Assembly (NCBI GenBank): GCA_900312665.1
Contig: ONZQ02000002.1
Location: 1,209,363 to 1,273,362 of the forward strand
Reading direction: 5' to 3'
DNA from: Cephalotrichum gorgonifer
Lineage: Eukaryota > Ascomycota > Sordariomycetes > Microascales > Microascaceae
Length of the DNA stretch: 64,000 nucleotides
How positions within the stretch are numbered: the stretch's first letter is position 1; each line of letters starts with the position of its first letter. Under the pieces are notes generated by a model. That model made no database searches. It worked only from the letters and a program-made list of their open reading frames with translations, and had not been told where the DNA came from. Below are positions 12,787-24,541 of the stretch, one piece after another. Made by a program: the position numbers and the translations under genes.

Positions 12787-13616
12787 AGCCGCGTAGTCTC
12801 GATAATGGTTTACCTCCTGCTGATGGTGGTAGATAGGGGCAACTTCGAGGAGACCTCCAATCTGACAGTGTAATGCAGCCCGCTAGCGCTTGATGCTACA
12901 CTCAACATTTCCAATAAGCATTGCCGAAGCGGGGTAGGGCGGATTGTGGGAGGAGCCGACGACTGGCCACGCTATATGGTGACTAAATCATAAGGAGGAA
13001 TGGTAGGGTTACAGCGGGGACGGTAGGGGTGACCAGGTTAGCTGATTCTACTCCGAGAAAGTGGATTGCGTATCCTGGGGACGGATATTATTATTACTAT
13101 CTTGATTGGATTGGAAAGGACCGGCGTGTGTGAAAGGCATCCATCCCTGTCAAAGGCGAGGCCTATAATTGGCTCGCATATAAGGCACTGTAAGGACTGG
13201 CCATGCTAACGAGCTTGTGGAGAACAGTCATCTCATGATCAATTGCTAGAGCAATTTACATATGAGCTCTAGTGCCGGCGCCAGGCAGTTGATTAGATTC
13301 CCGGGCATGGCGACGCTGTTCGCGGGAGAGAAGAAGACGTACTTGTATCTCTGGGCAGGCGGCACTAAAGCGATTGTCTCGCATCGCAAGGTGCGGTTTA
13401 CGAAAATCGCCGTTTTAGATGGCGAAAGGCTTGGCATCGTTGTGAGACCTTGACGACACCTGGACTGGGTCATGTTCTTCGCCTAGCTGGATGAAATGAA
13501 GGCCTACCGTTTGATTTGTTAGTAGCACCTAAAGTCGACATGATCAGAGATCAAGAAAGGGTGGGATGTCAAGTACTTATATTGTCTATGTATTACGCGC
13601 CCAGCTTGCAACCGAT
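12787..13616. other. Gene-free interval
   Basis: 830 bases upstream of the transcription factor and downstream of the nucleoside hydrolase. A 63-residue plus-strand frame at 13262-13453 has no recognisable domain. The part at 12940-13200 is rich in purine runs. No supported gene. Confidence 0.4.
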
Positions 13617-14766
13617 CTAGTACCGGAATCTGCACTTGCCATGAGAGGGGCTGTAGGTATAAAACTCATCTAGCAACCGCGCCATGGTGGTATTAGTGAC
13701 TCCATCCGTCAGCTTCAACCAGTGCTGGTTCGTAACACTTGTATCGTTCACCCAAGTGTTTGACCCGTCCGCGGAGACGTGATTGTACCCGATCTTGTTG
13801 GCATACTCGAACACCTTCCCGATCCCCAAACGGGGGGACGCGTCTAGCCCAAGGATCCCATAGAGCGTCGTGAGCGGATCCCACGACTCCCGGACCGTGC
13901 TGCACCGACCGACGTACCACTCGTACGCGGCACGTACCGGCGAGCTTTTCGGCGCACCGGCCGGGATCCCCGCACCTGATCGAACGCTGGCGCCAAGCTT
14001 GGAGCCGAGGAAGGTGATGGGTACGTCACGAGGCCAGTTGTTGATGGCATGAACCGTCGACTCTGGATCTTCGCCGCCAAAGTTATACTCCCATCCTGAG
14101 GGGTACTCCCCTCCCATGACTACAAACTCCTTCACCTTTGCAGAGATGAGGGCTTTCCCGGGGAGCGGTGACGAGTCGTCTGCTGGACTCTCCATCAACT
14201 CGACCAGGTTCGTAAGGAAGCCGATCGAGATGATGGTCACGCTGTGGTCCTTTGCCGAGGATAGAATCGACCGGTACATCGACAATGGGGTTGGAGTCAA
14301 GGACGAGTCGTTGAGTGAGCGGGGGAAGTTGTAAGCTAGCTTGCTCGCGTATTCACTCAGGCTGCGATGGGAGCGGATACACCGTCAGGGTTCGATGATC
14401 TGAGAAAAACGCAGAGCTAAAAGGGGGAAGCACAAAGACTGACGTGAAGGCCCAATCGTCGAAGAACGATTCGTTGGTTAGCGGACGCATGGCTGCTATG
14501 GGTATATCGGAGTTGCCAAAGTTCGTGTTGATAGCGCTAGCAGCCAGGGCGCCGTACTTAGAGTTCGTGTTGATGGCGATGCCGGCGATATCGGCAATGC
14601 CGCAGCTGTGCAGCACGTTGGCAACAGCGAGCGAGCCGACATCATCAACGTCGGAGAATATGTCAGTATCGATTATAATCTTCTTGTGTTTCGCAGCGGG
14701 AGGGCCTATGGCGGTGGATGGAGATACGGCCCAAAGGGCGAAGAGCATGGCGGTGTGGAGCTTCAT
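13617..14766 (-). CDS. Secreted inosine/uridine-type nucleoside hydrolase
   Basis: Predicted 355-residue nucleoside hydrolase, which cleaves the N-glycosidic bond of nucleosides to base and ribose. Exons are 14766-14444 and 14361-13617 (82-base intron). A signal peptide is likely at residues 1-19, giving a secreted or cell-wall enzyme for nucleoside scavenging. The hallmark calcium/ribose site IIIDTDIFSDVDD is at residues 30-42, with Asp33, Asp35, Asp41 and Asp42. Further family-like segments are IISIGFLTNLVELM, KEFVVMGGEYPSGWEYNFGG, and ESWDPLTTLYGILG near the end. Potential N-glycosylation sites occur late in the chain. It is bordered by gene-poor DNA on both sides, so context says little. 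Confidence 0.87.
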
Positions 14767-17700
14767 GCTTGGAAAACCGTCCCTGCCCGCACTTCGAAGA
14801 TTCCGGTCGTGAGTGGAAAAATGAAGGAGGGGTTAATACTGACGAGGGTGCTCCGCTGGTTTTGTAGCAAAGCTGTGGATTGCGCCGCTAGGCTCTGTCT
14901 GGTAGGTCATAGATGGAATGAACGCAAGTGCTTATATTATTTGAAGCTAAAACTGGAGCTAAAGTGGATATTTCGGTAGTCCTTATCTACTCCGAATGAG
15001 ACATGATTTTGTAAGCACTTCAGGTCGGTTCTGATGCCACACACGCGCCACAGCTTCGCCACAAATAAACCCCGAAAGTCGGAGGATCTCTTCCCTCGAG
15101 GTGCATACATGATGTCAAAAGGAATGAAACAATCGTGACTTGTCTGCATCTAGAAATAGAGGTGGTGATGCTTCATGTGATCGGTCAAGGAATTGTGTGG
15201 GAGAACCGGCATCGCTCCTCGGGTGGGGTGGAGACTTCTAAGGGAAAAAATGCAGGGATGTTACGGCGATAGCCAGAGTGAAGGATGAGATAGTTTGTCC
15301 CTTATCTTTGAGTGCCATACGATGCGGGAAATACTTATAGTCCAAGTCGGCTTTGGACATCTCATTTTCGGTGATGAATGGCCCTAAGAAGTGCTCAACA
15401 TGACGATTCATTAATATCGAGCAGGTAATTTTGATGTGTGGAGCCAGCTATCCTGTCACGGAAGTCTATAATCTCTAGAATACGACGTCCTAAAAATAAT
15501 TATGTACCAGACCATTGTACCGAGTTTGACGTACGACAATGGGAGAGCCCAGGTAACCCAAGTGAACATGATAAAACGGGTTGACTTGGGCTTCGGCCGG
15601 GGGAGGAGGAATGGCGCTCATTGATCCTAGTTAAGTTGGAACTCCTACGTAATAAAGTCCAATAGTCTCTGTCTTTCTCTAAAAAGACATGGAATTAGCA
15701 CGGGCCTGAGCACTTAGAATAGGACCAAGGTCCATAAGTTATACGTTTAGGATTGAATCTCACTGTCACAACTGCAGCCGAAGCCTGACGGTAATGATCA
15801 TTCGCCACACTCGAATGATACGTGCCAGGAGGGCTCATGGGGCGCGGTGGAAGGAATTCTCTCAGACTAGAAGCTAACGATTGCCTGGATACACCGTAAA
15901 TAAGTCAGATGTCATAGGTTGGCTACGGCAGCAACTCAGATCGCGTACTCCCCTACCAATACCACTGTAGGCGAGACTACGGCAGGTTGACGGTTGCTAG
16001 TGTCTTCCGCATCAGGTCCACAGGGCTTTTCATAATCGAACATGCGTATCAAGGTGATAGATTGAATCCCGGCTACAATGATGGTGGCGATAGGCTGGCT
16101 GACCTATGGTTATGTTGACCACGATGTAGGAAAGTAGGTGGTTATGGCTGCCCAGGAGTTTGCATTGCCTCCTATAAGGCATAGGCCTCTCATTTTGCTC
16201 CAACTTGGATACACTCCTGGCTTAACTTCTCATGATACCATATACACCCCACAGGACTCAGACCCGGAATTCTACCTGGAACAGTGGTTTCATTGACAAC
16301 GTTGGAAACTCACCGACCTTTTTGGCGAGAACTTCGGCTAATAGTTTGCGAGCCAAAGCACCCCATAATGGCACCCTCATTTCCGCGGTAGTCTTTCAAG
16401 ATTAGTTGAAATTCTAGAACGGTGTTGGGTCGAGTATGGGGAAGGATCCCAGCATTAGCATGTCGGGAAGAGGGGCACATCGGTCTTTGCGTGGAGGTGT
16501 AGCTTAAGAACCAATTCTCTATGAGCGTGACACCTCCACTCTAGCCTTGAGGCGTCGGTTTTTTTTTTACCTGTGGCATGTTTTACGTACGTCACTAGTT
16601 AATGAGGATATTGGCAGTTAAAGAGAATGTGCCGACGGTTGTTTAAGAGAATACTGTGCCGGGTATTACAATGTATATATCGCGCGGAAGAGGAGGCACG
16701 GTTTCCTGGAAATCCTCAGTAAGAATACGACATAGTAGTGCCATGACCCACACTACTGCTCCACGCTTCCACACTAACCACGGAACCGGAGAAACCCCAC
16801 CAAACACATCACTGCATTGAATCTGTAAATAACGATCCCCAAAGATCTGCGCCACTCTTCCCGTGTAAGCCCAAGATGCAGTGTAACCCCCGGCGAACTT
16901 CTCCTCTTGTATCCGTGAGAAATCTTCCCGAATTCAGTTCAATGCTACGCGGAGCGTGGAAAGCCGCTCTACGACGTCCGTCTACGGCTAGTATTGGAGC
17001 TAAACCTAGTTCTCTTTCATGATTCTTAATGGGATCCCATCGCCCTGAGATTCACGGACCGCAGGCCCGTCGGCGGGCCTACCTTCCCACATGGAATACC
17101 TTGCAACGTAGAGCCCTGCCCAGAACCCTCGCGCTGGATTCTGACCTCGCTCGACACCCTAGAACTGGCCCTATTGCATACTATGGTTGAGAGTATGGAG
17201 AGAACACTAAATAATGCACAATTATACAAGTTGTCAGCAATGTAGGCGCCTGAAGGCGAAGATGGAAGACCCATTAAGGGTATTTGGAGGAAACCACGGG
17301 CCGGAGTTTGACTATACAATTATGTGGACTAAAAACCTTGGCGTAATGACGTCGTATGCCCCGGGTAGATGAAAACGAGATTGCGGACGACCTGTACTCC
17401 ACACGAACGGGTGGCGGTACTTACCGTCCCGAGGCGACGGCGGAGCTAACCTGGTATTGGAGGGTTATTACTATCGACCTTACCTTTGGATAGGCGGAAT
17501 CTTCACTACCTTCGGTTTGCTGCAACAACAGTCACCGGTATTGAAATCCCGGGATGTTAACTCTCCGGCCGTCGTGGCAGCGACCATTGTACCCCACACC
17601 TAGCCACGATGGCCACGTTGTGTGCGGGTAGAGTCAACCATGGTTCGAATACGTCGTATTCGGTAACAGACCACCTTCCTATATCAAGCCCTAATATCCC

Positions 17701-17790
17701 CTTTTCTAATCTAGTATCTACTCTTCATCATCAACTCGCACTCTCGCTGGCAATAGAACGGTCATTCCGCCCCATCCCAAGTTATTCATA
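14767..17790. other. Long gene-free interval (3.0 kb)
   Basis: No supported gene in about 3 kb. Only short frames occur on both strands, none with a recognisable domain. A 9-base T run is near 16559. I see no terminal inverted repeats, reverse transcriptase or transposase remnants. A TATA-like TATATCA at 17680-17686 lies about 105 bases before the AA9 start and may belong to that promoter. Confidence 0.4.
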
Positions 17791-18713
17791 ATGAAGTTTC
17801 TAGCAGCGGCAGCTGGTACCCTCCTCCCGGCACTTGTGGCCGGCCATGGCTACGTGAACAGGGCCATCATCGGCGGAGAGGAGTACGAATTCTACATCCC
17901 CGAGCGGGACCCATACATGAACCCCAAGCCCGAACGGGTGTCGCGCGCCATCCCCGGAAACGGTCCCGTTCAGGACGTCAGCCTCATCGACCTTCAGTGC
18001 AATGGCTACACTGATGGCAACAACCCCGGCTCTTCTCCCGCTCCCTTGCACGCCCCCGTCCAGGCTGGATCTACGGTGAAGCTGTTCTGGACGCTGTGGC
18101 CCGAGTCCCACGTGGGTCCCACTATCACCTACATGGCTCGCTGCCCCGACGATGGCTGCGACAACTGGGAGCCCGGCACTGAGTACGGTTTCCACAATGA
18201 TAGACCATGAGTTAGCTACTGACTGAAAGTAGCGCCGTTTGGTTCAAAATCCAAGAGGAAGGCCGTGATGGAACCTCTAACAACTGGGCGGTTGTAAGTC
18301 ATTCTACATAAACCGGCTGCGTTCCTCGGTGTACACCCTCTAATAAGAAGGTTAGACTCCACTGATGACGGACGTCAACGCTGGCGTAGAATACACCATC
18401 CCCGCGTGCATCAAGCCCGGATACTACCTCGTCCGCCACGAGATTATCGCCCTGCACTCCGCGTGGGAGTACCCCGGCGCCCAGTTTTACCCTGGATGCC
18501 ACCAGCTTGAGGTCACTGGCTCTGGTAACACCTCCCCGTCGGGCCTGGTCAGCTTCCCTGGCGCCTACGATGGCGCCGACCCTGGAATTACGTATAACGC
18601 CTATACTGGTAAGTTTCCCTGGTATTCACTCTTAAGCAGCGGTAATTAATAACGCATTCCGAGTATTAGCCACCGAGTACACCATTCCTGGCCCCGCGGT
18701 CTTCACCTGTTAG
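17791..18713 (+). CDS. AA9 lytic polysaccharide monooxygenase
   Basis: Predicted 250-residue secreted copper enzyme (formerly GH61) that oxidatively cleaves cellulose or related glucans. Exons are 17791-18182, 18230-18293, 18356-18608 and 18670-18713. A signal peptide spans residues 1-18, leaving His19 as the N-terminal residue that forms the copper histidine brace with His107 (ESHVGPT). His186 and Gln195 (second sphere) and Tyr197 (axial) lie in ALHSAWEYPGAQFYPGCHQ. Cys pairs suit the family disulfides. The chain ends just after the catalytic domain, with no carbohydrate-binding module or anchor. The stop met in the unspliced frame at 18208-18210 lies within the first intron, so the gene is intact. 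Flanks are gene-poor. Confidence 0.95.
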
Positions 18714-20388
18714 GTAACCTCCTCTTGCAAGGAATGAGGAACCACAGTGGCACAGCTCCAGTCCCGCATGACCTCTGGAAATAGGGAAGTCCTGGAGGGC
18801 GCAAAACGTTCGGACATATAGCGGTCTTTTGTTAGGAATGCCTAACCCTAAACGTTGGCCAAGGATAGTGAACACCATTTGTATATAGTTGGCTTCTTGT
18901 ATATAGTTCCCGTGCCAAAAGTCACATTCTACGCCTTCGCAGCGATGATGTGTCACACCATTGACCTTGAGCATGGTTTGGAATGTATCGCTGGTATGGG
19001 TAAAACTCGTGCTACTAGTCATATTCGTACACGGGGGAAAAAAACCTTTATGCATGAGTTCAGAGGAAGTAAACGGCGGGAATATCGACCTGGCTAGGCC
19101 AGAAGGGTAAGCGAGGTCCGCTGTCGTATGCAACCACGTCAAAAGATACGGTTGAGGTTGACAATACGGGGCAAGCATGTTCCCGTAGATTCGGAACGAA
19201 AATATTTTATTCCGAAAGTAGGGCGGCTCCCAAGGGCGGAAACGAATAACGAGTGCTATAGAAGAATGAATCTAAAGCTAGTTAGTTACCAACCTACACG
19301 CGGATCCGGATATTCTTCTTCGCCAATTTTCGTCCCTACAGTCTACACTTACGCCTATACCCTCTCGTGGCCATCAACATCAGGTTCTCTGTGGCATTGC
19401 ATCAGGGAAACCTATTTCCACCGAGTTTGGCCTAAAGTCTGGAATGGCCTACTACTACAGGATCTGCCGGTCATGGATTATTTGGATCAATCACTCTTTT
19501 TCACGGTGCTCGTCCCTGGGGGTGCTGAGAAGCATGGATCAACCACTCTGCAAGCCATCCTAACCCCCCCTCCCCTATGATAGTTGTATTATTAGAAAAA
19601 AAAAAAACTCTAAAAATGGACCCATAAAACAGCCTGCTTAAATCGGCATTGGCAATTTTATCGCCCTTGTAACCCAGGCTGGGCGGTGGAGGTATAAAAC
19701 CATGAGGTCGTCCCCAACTGCCGTTCAGCTTGGCACTTTGATGGTAAATAGCGTCATAAAGAATAATAGCCGGTTGGTGGTTTAGGATGTGGCCAATTTA
19801 ATTCTAACCAGCCGACAAGCGTTATACAGCGGCCTGTCGGTGTATATGCAAGGGCATGTCTCGCTTCGATTTAGTTTTGGCGAATAGCCTGGCAAACAAA
19901 TAGTGAGCCCCCCCTAATTTCATCGGTTCAAAATAACTCGTCATTACACCTCAATCGCGAAGCCCATTTCGACGGAACCAGGGCTACGAATTTAACACTG
20001 CTTTTCTTCTAGTTAATATTTCCACGTAAATAGGAATATTGAGCAGCCATTAGGCAGAGATGGAACCCGAAGGAGACTCACCGTGAGCTGCGGTTCTCCA
20101 CCAGGTCAAATATCATCCGGATTGCAATTTGTCTGCACTATCACGAACGCACTGTTATATATTCACATCAATTCAGCCGCCCCAAGTTCGGTCTCAATCT
20201 ATATAAATATTTTCTTTGTCTTCGATGCGGGGAAAACTAAGCTCATTCAGGAGTATGTATATCTCCGGTGCCCACTCCGTATTCATATCCCTCTGAACAC
20301 GATCTTCACTCACCCACCTCGGCTAGTTTGACATTGCTTAAGCAACAGGTCCTCAGTCTCCTCTCCCAGCGCTTGCTTCACGCCCAAA
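18714..20388. other. Gene-free interval with A run and TATA box
   Basis: About 1.7 kb without a supported gene. A 150-codon plus-strand frame at 19128-19580 has no recognisable domain and is not called. A 12-base A run lies at 19596-19607. A clear TATATAAAT at 20200-20208 stands 181 bases before the next ATG and is the probable core promoter of the beta-propeller gene. Confidence 0.4.
20200..20208 (+). promoter_or_regulatory. TATA box of SMP-30-like gene
   Basis: The sequence TATATAAAT lies about 180 bases upstream of the ATG at 20389. The long leader is compatible with a fungal 5' untranslated region of about 150 bases. The match is good but unproven. Confidence 0.45.
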
Positions 20389-21249
20389 ATGGTGCAGGTC
20401 AGGTCGATCTTCGGCGTCTTGCCCTTCGTCGTCGCTGCTTCCGCCGCGGCGCTGCAGAGCCGCCAGGGCGCAGCGAAGCAGGTGGTCCAGCTGGCCTCTC
20501 TCGAGAACATCGCTGTCCGCCCAAATGGCCAGATCCTCGCCACAAACATGAACAGTCCGAATCTATACGCCGTGGATCCAACCGCCGGGACCTCGTCCAC
20601 CGCTGTAGTAGTAACGGGAGCCACTGGGCTCAGCGGAGTGCGCGAAGTCACCCCCGACGTATTTGCCGTCATCGGAGGAAAGAGCATCTACAAGGTCGAC
20701 TTTACCGGCGACACCCCCGTGTCGACCCTAGTCAAGGAAATCACGGAGGCCCGGAACCTTAATGGCCTCTCTTCATTCGATGACGATACCGTGCTGGTAG
20801 CGGACGCTGGCGGTGGCAAAGTGTACCGCTTCAGCATTTCAACTGGTGAATACTCGGTCGTCCTAGAAGATGCGACAATGGCCCCGTCTGGCGCCATCCC
20901 CTTCGGAATCGATGGTGTCCTGCACGTCGACGGAGTTGTGTGGTACACCAACATCTTCAAGAACAGCTTCCACAAGGTGGCTGTGGACGAGACGGGCAAG
21001 GCCACCGGCGCCTATGAGACTATTTGGACGAACCTGATGGGAGACGACCTGTGCGTGGGCCCCAATGGGCTGATCTATGTTGCCACCAACGGGCCGAATA
21101 CCGTTGTTGAGGTTGACCCTGCGGCCGGCCAGCCGTCCGTGATTGCGCAGGTTAGGGGAGCTACCGCCTGTGCCTTCGGGCGCACCGAGAGTGACGCCAA
21201 TGTTATCTATGTTAGCGGGGCTCAGGGCATATTCTCGGCTACGGTTTAG
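20389..21249 (+). CDS. Secreted SMP-30/gluconolactonase-like beta-propeller
   Basis: Predicted 286-residue single-exon protein with a signal peptide (about residues 1-20) followed by repeated blades of a six-bladed propeller, as in the SMP-30/gluconolactonase/LRE-like group. Blade motifs recur: ENIAVRPNGQILATNMNSPNLYAVDP, NGLSSFDDDTVLVADAGGGKVYRF, GVLHVDGVVWYTNIF, and DDLCVGPNGLIYVATNGPNTVVEVDP. Family members are metal-dependent lactonases or esterases, or catalytically silent binders. The usual metal-binding Asn/Asp positions in blades 3-5 look partly kept, but activity cannot be claimed. The product is extracellular. It is followed after 477 bases by a nitrilase on the same strand, which may or may not be functionally linked. 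Confidence 0.8.
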   Translation: MVQVRSIFGVLPFVVAASAAALQSRQGAAKQVVQLASLENIAVRPNGQILATNMNSPNLYAVDPTAGTSSTAVVVTGATGLSGVREVTPDVFAVIGGKSIYKVDFTGDTPVSTLVKEITEARNLNGLSSFDDDTVLVADAGGGKVYRFSISTGEYSVVLEDATMAPSGAIPFGIDGVLHVDGVVWYTNIFKNSFHKVAVDETGKATGAYETIWTNLMGDDLCVGPNGLIYVATNGPNTVVEVDPAAGQPSVIAQVRGATACAFGRTESDANVIYVSGAQGIFSATV

Positions 21250-21726
21250 GGGGATATCGCAGAGGTAGAAGAGTTAGCAGCGAGGTTTTGAGACAGGATA
21301 TCTAATGCGACCACACTACCGCGTTCCCTATCCGTACGGCCGTGTACATGCACTAGGAGTGAACTATCGCAATCAACTGTGAAGCCGATTAAGTGCACCC
21401 AGACCAGGTAGTGGCCGCTAGATTTCCGGTTTCTACAAGAAAGGTAGCACCAGAGAACAGACTATCCTCGATTGTGTTCCGTCCAATGCAAATTGGCCGC
21501 CACCTAGCGAGAGACATACGAGTTTGTGTGCGACAAGTTGATATCTTTCCAAGCCCGAGATTGGCTTGGCACCGCCCTGTCCTCAACAGCTCTTACCAAA
21601 GGGCGCAGCTTGACACGGGAGTGCGGGGATGACAGCCACCTTCAGAGCCAACAATATAACCCTAGTCCACTGGACAACGCTACTGAGTTTCCCCGCCGCG
21701 AACATTATCCCCATTCTACTAGGACG
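21250..21726. other. Intergenic, nitrilase promoter
   Basis: 477 bases between two same-strand genes. The nitrilase frame stays open upstream to 21526 without a better family match, so this stretch is read as leader and promoter. No TATA box is evident. Confidence 0.4.
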
Positions 21727-22704
21727 ATGTCATCACCGGACTTCGACGCCACCTTCAAGCTTGCAGCCGTCCAAGCTGCACCTATCCTCTTTGACAAAGC
21801 TGCGACGACAGCCAGAGTTTGCGCCTTAATCCTCGAGGCTGGCAAGAATGGCGCCAACATCATCGGCTTCCCAGAAGGATTTATTCCCGGCCACCCAGGA
21901 TGGATTGAAGTCCTCCCTCTGAGCGGCGAGCCAGCGCCTTCTTTATTCCTGGAGCAGTTCAAGAATTCCGTCGAGGTTCCCAGTCCCGAAACAGACGCAA
22001 TCGGGGCAGCCTGCAAGGAAGCGGCCATCTACGCTGTCGTCGGCGTCAATGAACGCCGCGCTAATACGACTGGTACCCTCTACAATACGCAACTCTTCTT
22101 CGGACCAGACGGATCCCTGTTGCACAAACACCAGAAGTTTGTCCCGACCGTCGGAGAGAGGCTTATCCACGCTCCCGGGGATACGGGTAGTAAGGCGTCA
22201 GTAACGACCGATTTCGGGGTCTTGAGCGGTCTCATCTGCGGAGAGAACGGCAACCCCCTGGCCCAATACTCTCTGAGCCTCGACTACCCCGTCGTTCATG
22301 TGGCGTCCTGGCCATCTCACTTCGGCCCTGGGAGTAATCTCGAGGCGGCAACCCACACCCTCAGCGGAGGACTGGCGACGTCGTTGATGTGCTATGTCAT
22401 AAATTCCGTGGCAATGGTTGGAGATGATGCCTTGGAGATATACGGATTGACCGACGAAATTCGGGAGTTCCTACGAGAGGAGCAGAAGAAGCGGCGCACA
22501 AGTATCCTGGGGCCAGGAGGCGTGGTCATTGCCGGTCCATTAGAGGACGCCCAGGAAGGGATAGTCTACGCGGAAGTATCCCGGTCGAGTCTTATTAAAG
22601 GGAAATATGGTCTTGACTATGCTGGGCACTACAATCGACCCGAGATCTTCGCCCACCACTTCCAGCGCTATTTGAATAACTATGAAGGGGTGCATGGCAA
22701 ATAG
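21727..22704 (+). CDS. Nitrilase
   Basis: Predicted 325-residue intronless carbon-nitrogen hydrolase that converts nitriles to acids plus ammonia, or cyanide to formamide in the hydratase subgroup. The start was set at the ATG at 21727, because the upstream open frame (from 21526) lacks family sequence and the KLAAVQAAPI strand begins just after. The catalytic triad is visible: Glu50 in FPEGFIPGHPGW, Lys137 in HKHQKFVPT and Cys171 in GLICGENGNPLAQYSL. EVSRSSLIKGKYGLDYAGHY near the end fits the fungal and plant nitrilase branch. No targeting signal is seen, so it is probably cytosolic. It may detoxify plant nitriles or recycle nitrogen; the neighbours do not prove either. Confidence 0.93.
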   Translation: MSSPDFDATFKLAAVQAAPILFDKAATTARVCALILEAGKNGANIIGFPEGFIPGHPGWIEVLPLSGEPAPSLFLEQFKNSVEVPSPETDAIGAACKEAAIYAVVGVNERRANTTGTLYNTQLFFGPDGSLLHKHQKFVPTVGERLIHAPGDTGSKASVTTDFGVLSGLICGENGNPLAQYSLSLDYPVVHVASWPSHFGPGSNLEAATHTLSGGLATSLMCYVINSVAMVGDDALEIYGLTDEIREFLREEQKKRRTSILGPGGVVIAGPLEDAQEGIVYAEVSRSSLIKGKYGLDYAGHYNRPEIFAHHFQRYLNNYEGVHGK

Positions 22705-22967
22705 GCAAGTCCGGGTATAGCAGTCATCTTGATTGAAATTTTTATGGAGATACTAACGAATACCGGTGATTTTACGATAACAGGCAGTCTTTCTTCCACC
22801 GCCACAGCTATGTCTAGTGTTCACAACTAGTACCAAAGCTTTCGCGGCAATAGCATAGCGTCTGTTGGACTAGAATCGTGTGCTCGTCATGCAGATATCG
22901 TAATAGAAGGGTTTGCGACTGTACGCTTAATACATGAATCGATGCTAATCAACATGACCAGAAACAA

Positions 22968-23968
22968 CTAGGTCGTGGTTGACCTTCCTCCCGTAAGCCA
23001 TGTGACCAAATCCTGTATGGAATTGACCCTCACAACAGCATGTGCTTTAAACAAATCGTCGAGTGTATCTGTAGGATGGTCCTCCAGTTTAGGAATATTG
23101 GCAGAGTGTTCGCTGCTATCGAGTAGCACCGGGTTCCATCCTGCATCCGCTGCACCGACAACATCCTTGGCGTACTCGTCACCGACGTAGACTTTCCGCC
23201 ATGTGTTGATGTCTGCCTTGATTCCAGGAGGACTCTTGCCATCACGATTAGTGATGACCTGCTCCAACATGAGCTCGGCGGCATTGAAGATGATTCTGTC
23301 TGGTTTTTCGACACCGACATCATACGACATACAGTGGAAATCGATGTCATATTTCTGCCCCGCGACTGCGTTTAGGTCCACCTCAGTACCGTACCGCAGA
23401 GGGCTGACATTCATGCCGAGCGACGACAGAATACTTGGAACGCGATCATCGGAATTCGTAACCACTCCGACGACAAGGCTGTCAAAGAGATTGTGAGAGC
23501 TCGGGTGCCTGAGTGCCTTCAAGAGAGGTACAAGATTCGACTCGGTATCATATCCTTCGCTAGACGAGAATCTGTCTAGCAGTTTCGTAGTCAGGTCCTT
23601 AGGTAGCACTTGATCACTCCTGATCAGGGGTGTGAATGTTTTGTGAATAACCTAAGGTAGTTGATAATTGTGTTAGCTAGGTGGAATACTAGTCGATCTA
23701 CTCCAATAGAATAGAGGCGATTGTAGAGAAGAGAGCGCACATTTGTCCACCATCGAGTTGCCCCTAGCCCAGTTGCCTTTCCGTAGTTGGGATTCCGCTT
23801 TGCTTCATCCTTGAACGCTGCTGAGAAGGACGATTGAAGCTCATCATCACTGAATCCCACGATGCCGTGTTGCCGGGCAACCTCGCAGTACTGCTGGGCG
23901 ATTCGCTGTTTCGGCCTGAACAGGGTACCAAATGCGTCGAAGCACAAAAGGAGATTCGGCCTCCTCAT
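22968..23968 (-). CDS. Haloacid-dehalogenase-like hydrolase (HDHD3 type)
   Basis: Predicted 303-residue HAD-superfamily hydrolase from exons 23968-23741 and 23651-22968. Motif I is CFDAFGTLF with nucleophile Asp11, the DxxGT form seen in dehalogenase and HDHD3-like members. Motif II is VVTNSDDR, motif III is VEKPDRIIFNAAE and motif IV is YVGDEYAKDVVGAADAGW, so all four HAD motifs are present. The intron starts GTGCGC, a weak donor, but removing it joins TRWWTN to VIHKTFTP in frame, as the family expects. The cap domain is helical between motifs I and II. It is likely a cytosolic phosphatase or dehalogenase; the substrate is unknown. It is convergent with the nitrilase gene, 263 bases apart. 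Confidence 0.88.
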
Positions 23969-24541
23969 GTTAGATCTTCACATTGAGGCAATTGTAAGGG
24001 AAAGGAGGGCGGCTTGGGAGTTTATGAACAAGGTGGCCGGGCGTCAAATATCGAATGAGAGTCCGTTGGATCGATGGTCTTGAGAGTACAAACTGGGGCG
24101 TCAATTAGTGGTCACTTCAAACTGGGGGTGAAATGCGTAGTGCACCGCGGAATCTCGTTTCCGGCCTTAGGGAAACGAAGCATGAGTCATCAACAGGACG
24201 GAACTGATAAGTGATTGGAGCTACAAGTACCTTGATGTCTCCATAAGCCCCACAGTGACTTGGTGTAATACTTCCCGTCCCATTATCGGGAAGCTGAACC
24301 CAAACATCATTGTATGGATAGTAGAAGGCGAGATGGGTATCACTAACTGAAACCTTCAAGTCGCTGTTACTCCGCCATTGTATTGATCTCGTTTAGCTTA
24401 TCCAAATCAGCGCACTCACTCACTCTTTTGCCATGTTTGAATAACTCTTTGCCTCAGTATTATCATTCTTAAAACTACGACTGCATAGAGTGTCATGTAT
24501 GTGAAGCCATGTCGAAGTAACTGACATCCATATTTGCCTTG
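23969..24541. other. Intergenic
   Basis: 573 bases between the start of the HAD gene and the 3' end of the next minus-strand gene. An 80-codon minus-strand frame at 24117-24359 starts with TTG, not ATG, and is not recognised. No supported gene. Confidence 0.4.

Noticed and set aside
18183..18210. Early stop in the AA9 gene as a sign of a pseudogene
   Set aside because: The stop lies within an intron with good GT and AG ends; the spliced frame is complete.
19128..19580. 150-codon plus-strand frame
   Set aside because: No domain, no splice partner, composition like non-coding flanks.
24117..24359. 80-codon minus-strand frame
   Set aside because: Starts at TTG, has no recognisable domain and lies in an ordinary intergenic stretch.
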